From an uncultured Ruminococcus sp. (lineage in GTDB: Bacteria > Bacillota > Clostridia > Oscillospirales > Ruminococcaceae), in assembly GCA_945876405.1 (NCBI GenBank), contig CAMCOJ010000052.1, positions 1-10,195 on the forward strand: a stretch of 10,195 nucleotides of DNA. Reading direction: 5' to 3'. Positions 6,123 to 10,195 of this stretch are shown here, one piece after another (within the stretch, counting starts at the first letter, position 1; each line of letters begins with the position of its first letter). Both the position numbers and the translations under genes were made by a program. The notes beneath the pieces were generated by a model that was not told the origin of the DNA, did not search any database, and saw only the letters and a list, made by a program, of their open reading frames with translations.

Positions 6123-7567
6123 TTATAATTTGAACTGTTAAGTAATTTTATACCGTCAGCGACAACTTCACGTTCATCAAAATGAATATGCTCATTGTTT
6201 TTTAATATCTGATAGTCCTCATGACCTTTCCCGGCAAGAACTATTATATCATTTTTCTCCGCAACTGACAAAGCCCTGTAAATTGCTTCCCTGCGGTCTG
6301 TAACTACAATATACCTGACACTGCTTCCTTCAAGTCCTGTAAGTATATCGTTTATTATCGCCTCAGGCTCTTCATCACGCGGATTGTCTGAAGTAACAAT
6401 AACCAGATCCGAATATTCCGCAGCTGCCTTTGCCATAAGCGGGCGCTTTTTACTGTCTCTGTTTCCCCCACAGCCAAAAAGACAGATAAGTCTTCCACTG
6501 CAGTACTCCTTAACACTGCAGAGGATATTTGTAACAGCATCCGGAGTATGTGCATAATCACAGATTACTGTAAAATCCTTTCCGGTAGGGATTATTTCAC
6601 ATCTTCCCTTAACACCGGGATATGAGGAAATAACTGATAATATTTTTTCTGACGGAATGCCGGATTTAATACACGCAGCAAATGCAGCAGTTACATTCTC
6701 AACATTAAACGCACCAGTCATTTTCATTTTTACATCAGCACTTTTGTTTTCAAAACTCAGCCTGAATGATGTCCCGTCATTACCCAGAGAAATACTGTCA
6801 GCCCTGAAATCTGCTTCGTGTTTCCTGCTGAAACTGTATTTTTCTGTAGTGATTTCAGAATAAAGCCTGCGACCATACTCATCATCTGTATTTATTACAG
6901 CAATATCAGAGATTTCGAACAGCATTTTTTTAGCTTTGTAATACTCTTCCATCGTACCGTGATAGTCAAGATGATCCTGAGTAAGATTGGTGAATACAGA
7001 GATATCAAAACGCGTCGGACCGATTCTGTGCTGAACAAGTCCGAAAGAAGAAACTTCCATAACTACGGTATCACAACCCTCATCTGCCATGCGACTGAGA
7101 AGATTCATGTACTCATAAGCCATAGGCGTAGTGTTGGACGTCTGAACAGCCTCATCACCTATCTCGTTCTGAATGGTGCCTATAAGTCCCGCCTTATGCC
7201 CGCATTCTGTAATAATTTTCTTTATAACATTTGTCATAGTTGTCTTACCGTTTGTACCGGTGACACCTATAAACTTCATCTTTCTTTCAGGATGACCAAA
7301 CCATGCTGCACATAGTTCGCCGTAACATTTTCTCGTGTTCTCAACGATAATCTGCCGTTCAAGACCAAGATCCCGTTCAGTAACAACCGCCGCCGCACCC
7401 TTTTCAAGAGCCTCTTCAGCAACTGTATGTCCGTCAAATGATCCACCCTTTACACATACAAACACACAGTCCTTTTTTATTTTTGATGAATTGTCAGTTA
7501 CATCAGAAACCTCTCTGTCTTCAAAATCAATTTTTTGAATCTCACTGAATAAATAGTATAGTTTCAA
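6107..7567 (-). CDS. murE: UDP-MurNAc-tripeptide synthetase MurE (meso-DAP type)
   Basis: Cytoplasmic ATP-dependent ligase that adds the third amino acid to UDP-MurNAc-L-Ala-D-Glu. At 486 residues it has full Mur-ligase length. The N-terminal UDP-binding domain is followed by the ATP loop TGTNGKTT (103-110), the central motif TNLTQDHLDYHGTMEEYY with Lys213 at the carbamylated-lysine position, DYAHTPDA (337-344), and FGCGGNRDSKKRP (364-376). The C-terminal domain carries DNPR (394-397), the signature of ligases that take meso-diaminopimelate rather than L-lysine, and GKGHEDYQ (446-453). The start codon is TTG at 7565-7567, with AAGGGG 7 nt upstream and family alignment beginning at the same place. 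The preceding PBP stop lies 19 bp away, so the two genes are almost certainly in one transcript. The stop codon sits in the loop of a 10-bp hairpin. Confidence 0.96.
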   Translation of the reverse strand: MKLYYLFSEIQKIDFEDREVSDVTDNSSKIKKDCVFVCVKGGSFDGHTVAEEALEKGAAAVVTERDLGLERQIIVENTRKCYGELCAAWFGHPERKMKFIGVTGTNGKTTMTNVIKKIITECGHKAGLIGTIQNEIGDEAVQTSNTTPMAYEYMNLLSRMADEGCDTVVMEVSSFGLVQHRIGPTRFDISVFTNLTQDHLDYHGTMEEYYKAKKMLFEISDIAVINTDDEYGRRLYSEITTEKYSFSRKHEADFRADSISLGNDGTSFRLSFENKSADVKMKMTGAFNVENVTAAFAACIKSGIPSEKILSVISSYPGVKGRCEIIPTGKDFTVICDYAHTPDAVTNILCSVKEYCSGRLICLFGCGGNRDSKKRPLMAKAAAEYSDLVIVTSDNPRDEEPEAIINDILTGLEGSSVRYIVVTDRREAIYRALSVAEKNDIIVLAGKGHEDYQILKNNEHIHFDEREVVADGIKLLNSSNYNKRNK

Positions 7568-7572
7568 ATTAA

Positions 7573-7580
7573 CACCCCTT
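7573..7580 (-). promoter_or_regulatory. Ribosome-binding site for the murE TTG start
   Basis: AAGGGGTG on the minus strand stands the right distance (7 nt from AAGGGG) before TTG at 7565-7567, inside the short gap after the PBP stop codon. It supports TTG as the real start, since no ATG occurs near the conserved N-terminus. Confidence 0.7.
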
Positions 7581-7586
7581 ATAAAA

Positions 7587-10043
7587 TCAGCCTGTCTGAT
7601 TGTTTATACCAAAATGAACTGATACAATCGTGCCCTCATTTACCATGGTGTTCTCATCAATTGACTGACTGAGTACAATAGCATTTTCATTCTGGGATCC
7701 TGTTGTTTTAAGATTAAGTCCAAGTGAAGCAAAAAGGTCATTTACTGCCTGGATTTTCATACCTTTAAGATTCGGCATTGCAAAATTAACCTTTTCCTCT
7801 GTAGGATCAGTATAGAGAATAACCTTTCCTCCGGATGGCATACTGCTTGTAAATGAAGGTGCCTGAGAAATAACATTTTCCCCTCCGCCTTTTACAACTG
7901 CTGAGAAACCTGATTCTCCAAGTACACTGACAGCTTCTTCGATAGGCATGTTTTCAACGTCCGGAACACGGATATCCATGCTGAGAAGCTCTTCCTCCGT
8001 ATATTCAGGATAATATCCAAGATAAGGAAGAACGTCTTCCATAATGGTTCTTACACACGGAGCAGCAACTGAACCGCCGTAATAGCTTTCACCTCTTGGT
8101 TCGTCAACTGCCACATATACAACTATCTCCGGATCATCGGCCGGTGCAAAAGCACAGTATGAAGCAACATATCGTTTTTCAGGTTTTGGAAGAGTAGCTG
8201 CAAGTTCAGGATTTTCCTCTATTAGTTTATCGTACTTAATCTGCTCACTTCTGAGTTTTGCAAGTTTTTCCGCCGTACCGCTCTTACCACCTATCTTATA
8301 CCCGCTTATATAGGCATTACCGGTGTTTTTGGAATCTACGTTGTTTTGAAGAGCCTCTCTTACCATAGCGGATGTTTCCTCAGAAATGACCTGTCGCTTT
8401 ACTTCTTTTTCCGTCTTTTTTATCTCATTCTGGTCAGAGTCAACTATACTTCCGACAACATAAGGCTTTAGCAAATACCCACCGTTTATTGCAGCAGTAT
8501 AGCCTGTAATAATCTGAATAGGTGTAAGACAGTTTGTCTGACCGAATGCAGAGGTAGCAAGTGTAACATTACTCTCCGCAAGACCACCTGTCCCGTCTTT
8601 TGAAGCAAATGAACTGTTTACTTCACCTGGAAGATCAATACCGGTTCTTTCTCTGAGACCGAAAGCATCTGCATAGTAACTGAACTTTTCGGCACCGAGC
8701 ATAAGCCCTATCTGCATAAATGACGGATTGCAGGACTGTGCAAGAGCATCCTTGAAAGTAAGAACCGGAAGTCCCGGATGCCCTGAAGTCGCATGACAGT
8801 CAATTTTTTCTCCGTCTACTTCATAAAAACCATTACAGGTAAATGTACTTTCAAAAGAAACAGTCTTTTCTTCCAGTGCAGCAGAACTGGTAAACACCTT
8901 AAATACCGAACCTGGTTCATTAATAACTGAAATAGCTTTGTTTTTCCACATCTTTTCAAGGAGATCAGACTCAGTATATTCACTTTCCCCTGATTCAAGG
9001 AGAGCCTGATCTTCATCTGAAAGAACGCCTTTATTGTTAAGGTCGAATCCCGGAGCCGAATACATTCCAAGAACAGCCCCTGTCTTTGCATTCATAACAA
9101 TGGCACAGCCGTATTCTGCAGCATCGGCTTCTTCAATTGTAGAGTTGAGTGCTGACTCACAGTAATACTGTATCATGGAATCAATAGTCAGATATACCGA
9201 ACTTCCGTCTTTGGCTTCATACAGCTTTGAATAACGATATGGCATCTGATTATCGACGGCATCCTGTGCAGTAATAATAACACCGTCCACACCTGAAAGT
9301 TCTTCATCATATTTACGTTCAATTCCAAACTGACCATTGCCATCGTAATCAAGAAAACCAACAACTGATGACGCAAGATTGTCCTGCGGATAATATCTTT
9401 TTGAGTTCGGTGTGATATCCATACATGATATGCCGTTTTCAACTATATACTCAAGTACCTTTTCCTTTACAGGCATCTCTGCTTTGTTTACAAGATACAC
9501 GCAACGGGAATTTTCCTCCATTGCCTCAATAACTTCCTGTTTTTCAATTCCAAGTTCTGATGAAAGGAAATCTGAATAAAGATCTTTGTTTATGTCTTCA
9601 ATTTTTTTCCCGTTTATCCTTGCAAGCACTTCGCTGAGTGCAGGTGAAGAAGGCAGAGAAGAAAGGTACTCAGAAAGCTGATCTTTCTGGAATGCCTCTA
9701 CAACTTTTTCTTTTTCAACATTAAGTTTATGTGAGATGTAGTACGCAGGGATACTTACGTTTTCCGCATCATTATCTCTGTATGCCTTAGGATCTATCAT
9801 TATCTTGTATGCTGTCGCACTCTGTGCAAGAATTTTTCCGTCAGCACTGTAAATTGAGCCCCTGCTCGCCGGAATAGTCTGAGCTCCAAACTGATTTTCA
9901 TCAGCTATCTTCTGATATTTCTGGGAGTCAATAACCATAATATCAAACAGATTCATGGTTAAAACAGCCGCAAATGCAAGTGTACCCATAAGTACCAAAA
10001 TATTTGCTCTTCGCTTCATTTTCATTGAAGGTAAATCAGCCAA
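7587..10043 (-). CDS. Class B penicillin-binding protein, FtsI/SpoVD family, two PASTA domains
   Basis: Septal-type DD-transpeptidase anchored in the membrane and acting outside it. With the start used here it has 818 residues: a basic N-terminus, one membrane segment (about 14-35), the RGSIY motif of the dimerisation/pedestal domain (61-65), and the transpeptidase domain with SVFK (379-382, nucleophile Ser379), SCN (437-439) and KSGT (587-590). Two C-terminal PASTA domains follow (about 688-746 and 752-811). The start is TTG at 10041-10043, because AGGAGG lies 8 nt upstream. A TTG at 10092-10094 would give 835 residues but has no clear ribosome-binding site. Position before murE and the PASTA domains fit SpoVD or PBP2B/FtsI; two PASTA domains resemble B. 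subtilis PBP2B, while adjacency to murE resembles SpoVD, so I assign no symbol. Oddities: a probable duplicated pedestal segment (103-121 and 160-178) and a charged insertion after KSGTA. Confidence 0.93.
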   Translation of the reverse strand: MADLPSMKMKRRANILVLMGTLAFAAVLTMNLFDIMVIDSQKYQKIADENQFGAQTIPASRGSIYSADGKILAQSATAYKIMIDPKAYRDNDAENVSIPAYYISHKLNVEKEKVVEAFQKDQLSEYLSSLPSSPALSEVLARINGKKIEDINKDLYSDFLSSELGIEKQEVIEAMEENSRCVYLVNKAEMPVKEKVLEYIVENGISCMDITPNSKRYYPQDNLASSVVGFLDYDGNGQFGIERKYDEELSGVDGVIITAQDAVDNQMPYRYSKLYEAKDGSSVYLTIDSMIQYYCESALNSTIEEADAAEYGCAIVMNAKTGAVLGMYSAPGFDLNNKGVLSDEDQALLESGESEYTESDLLEKMWKNKAISVINEPGSVFKVFTSSAALEEKTVSFESTFTCNGFYEVDGEKIDCHATSGHPGLPVLTFKDALAQSCNPSFMQIGLMLGAEKFSYYADAFGLRERTGIDLPGEVNSSFASKDGTGGLAESNVTLATSAFGQTNCLTPIQIITGYTAAINGGYLLKPYVVGSIVDSDQNEIKKTEKEVKRQVISEETSAMVREALQNNVDSKNTGNAYISGYKIGGKSGTAEKLAKLRSEQIKYDKLIEENPELAATLPKPEKRYVASYCAFAPADDPEIVVYVAVDEPRGESYYGGSVAAPCVRTIMEDVLPYLGYYPEYTEEELLSMDIRVPDVENMPIEEAVSVLGESGFSAVVKGGGENVISQAPSFTSSMPSGGKVILYTDPTEEKVNFAMPNLKGMKIQAVNDLFASLGLNLKTTGSQNENAIVLSQSIDENTMVNEGTIVSVHFGINNQTG

Positions 10044-10051
10044 AACAGAAT

Positions 10052-10057
10052 CCTCCT
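10052..10057 (-). promoter_or_regulatory. Ribosome-binding site that sets the PBP start
   Basis: Consensus AGGAGG on the minus strand, 8 nt before TTG at 10041-10043. If the upstream TTG at 10092-10094 were used, this site would be buried in codons 13-15. The quality of the match, and the lack of one upstream, favour the shorter protein. Conservation of the first 17 codons among relatives would settle it. Confidence 0.65.
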
Positions 10058-10098
10058 GAGAAGTATGTATTTCCCCCGTAAAAACCTTACTCAAACCA

Positions 10099-10130
10099 AA
10101 TAGCCAATCTGTTTTATAAGATTGACTATT
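10099..10130. repeat. Leader hairpin upstream of the PBP gene
   Basis: Inverted repeat with 12-base arms: AATAGCCAATCT (10099-10110) and AGATTGACTATT (10119-10130) around an 8-nt loop. The single mismatch becomes a G-U wobble in the minus-strand RNA, so all 12 positions pair there but not in the plus-strand RNA. That asymmetry suggests, weakly, that it acts in the transcript leading to the PBP gene. No T tract follows directly. It might be a leader element or the 3' end of an upstream message. Confidence 0.5.
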
Positions 10131-10143
10131 CAGTCTGCAGTAA

Positions 10144-10192
10144 TTATAGTGAACGTCAAAATAAATTTGACTTTCACTATAATTATTTTATT
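10144..10192. repeat. 49-bp palindromic repeat, copy 2 (upstream of the PBP gene)
   Basis: Identical over 49 bases to 5994-6042 and in the same orientation. Here the palindrome is longer: 20-base arms (10141-10160 and 10166-10185) with a single mismatch around loop ATAAA. The palindrome places TATAAT on both strands, but the matching -35 position reads GTCAAA, a poor fit, so a promoter is possible and not shown. The copy runs to within three bases of the window edge and its true right end cannot be judged. Confidence 0.8.
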
Positions 10193-10195
10193 AAT

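Noticed and set aside
5840..6133. Plus-strand open frame spanning the mraY start and the murE-mraY gap
   Set aside because: Half of it is antisense to mraY and the rest is hairpin sequence; the product is low-complexity and nothing supports expression.
6818..7315. Plus-strand open frame of 165 codons inside murE
   Set aside because: It lies antisense to well-conserved murE motifs, its translation has no recognisable domain and is rich in Cys, His and Ile runs typical of antisense frames, and no convincing ribosome-binding site was noted.
10044..10094. TTG start for the PBP at 10092-10094
   Set aside because: No clear ribosome-binding site upstream, whereas an AGGAGG inside this extension fits a TTG at 10041-10043. 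Kept as an alternative because the reading frame is open.
5994..10192. The two direct repeats as ends of a composite mobile element carrying the PBP and murE
   Set aside because: The enclosed genes are core cell-wall genes in their normal order and there is no transposase, integrase or target duplication; the repeats are more likely independent insertions or sites.

Overview
This window is one continuous block of cell-division and peptidoglycan genes (the dcw cluster), with all seven genes on the minus strand. In the direction of transcription, from the right edge to the left, the order is: a class B penicillin-binding protein with two PASTA domains, murE, mraY, ftsW (SEDS family), murG, murA, and divIB/ftsQ. 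The DNA is AT-rich, ribosome-binding sites are purine-rich (AGGAGG, GGGAGG, AAAGG), and several starts are TTG. MurE carries the DNPR motif of meso-diaminopimelate ligases. Together these point to a Firmicute of the Clostridia, most plausibly a Ruminococcus-like member of the Oscillospiraceae. The taxonomic call is an inference from style and gene order, not from a marker gene.

Layout: 1-77 is an AT-rich tail downstream of divIB. 78-1052 is divIB, 1065-2324 murA, 2403-3521 murG, and 3540-4853 ftsW. 4854-4924 is a gap holding a 14-bp perfect hairpin followed by T6, placed directly before the ftsW ribosome-binding site. 4925-5974 is mraY. 5975-6106 is a gap that, with the murE stop codon, holds three consecutive hairpins. 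6107-7567 is murE and 7587-10043 the PBP, followed by an upstream region of about 150 bp to the window edge. No gap exceeds 300 bp.

The proteins form a linked route. MurA makes the first committed precursor, MurE adds the third stem amino acid, MraY and MurG build lipid I and lipid II at the membrane, and FtsW with the class B PBP polymerises and cross-links septal glycan. DivIB is a bitopic scaffold of the same divisome. murF and murD are not in their usual slots beside mraY, and murB, murC and ftsZ are also not seen.

The genes are conventional; I found no undescribed enzymatic system. The less usual signals lie between and at the edges of the genes. A 49-bp exactly repeated palindromic sequence occurs in the same orientation upstream of both mraY and the PBP. 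The murE-mraY gap contains a run of hairpins, one of which straddles the murE stop. A terminator-like hairpin abuts the ftsW ribosome-binding site. Three of the seven genes appear to start with TTG, and the PBP has an apparent internal duplication plus a charged insertion beside its KSG motif.
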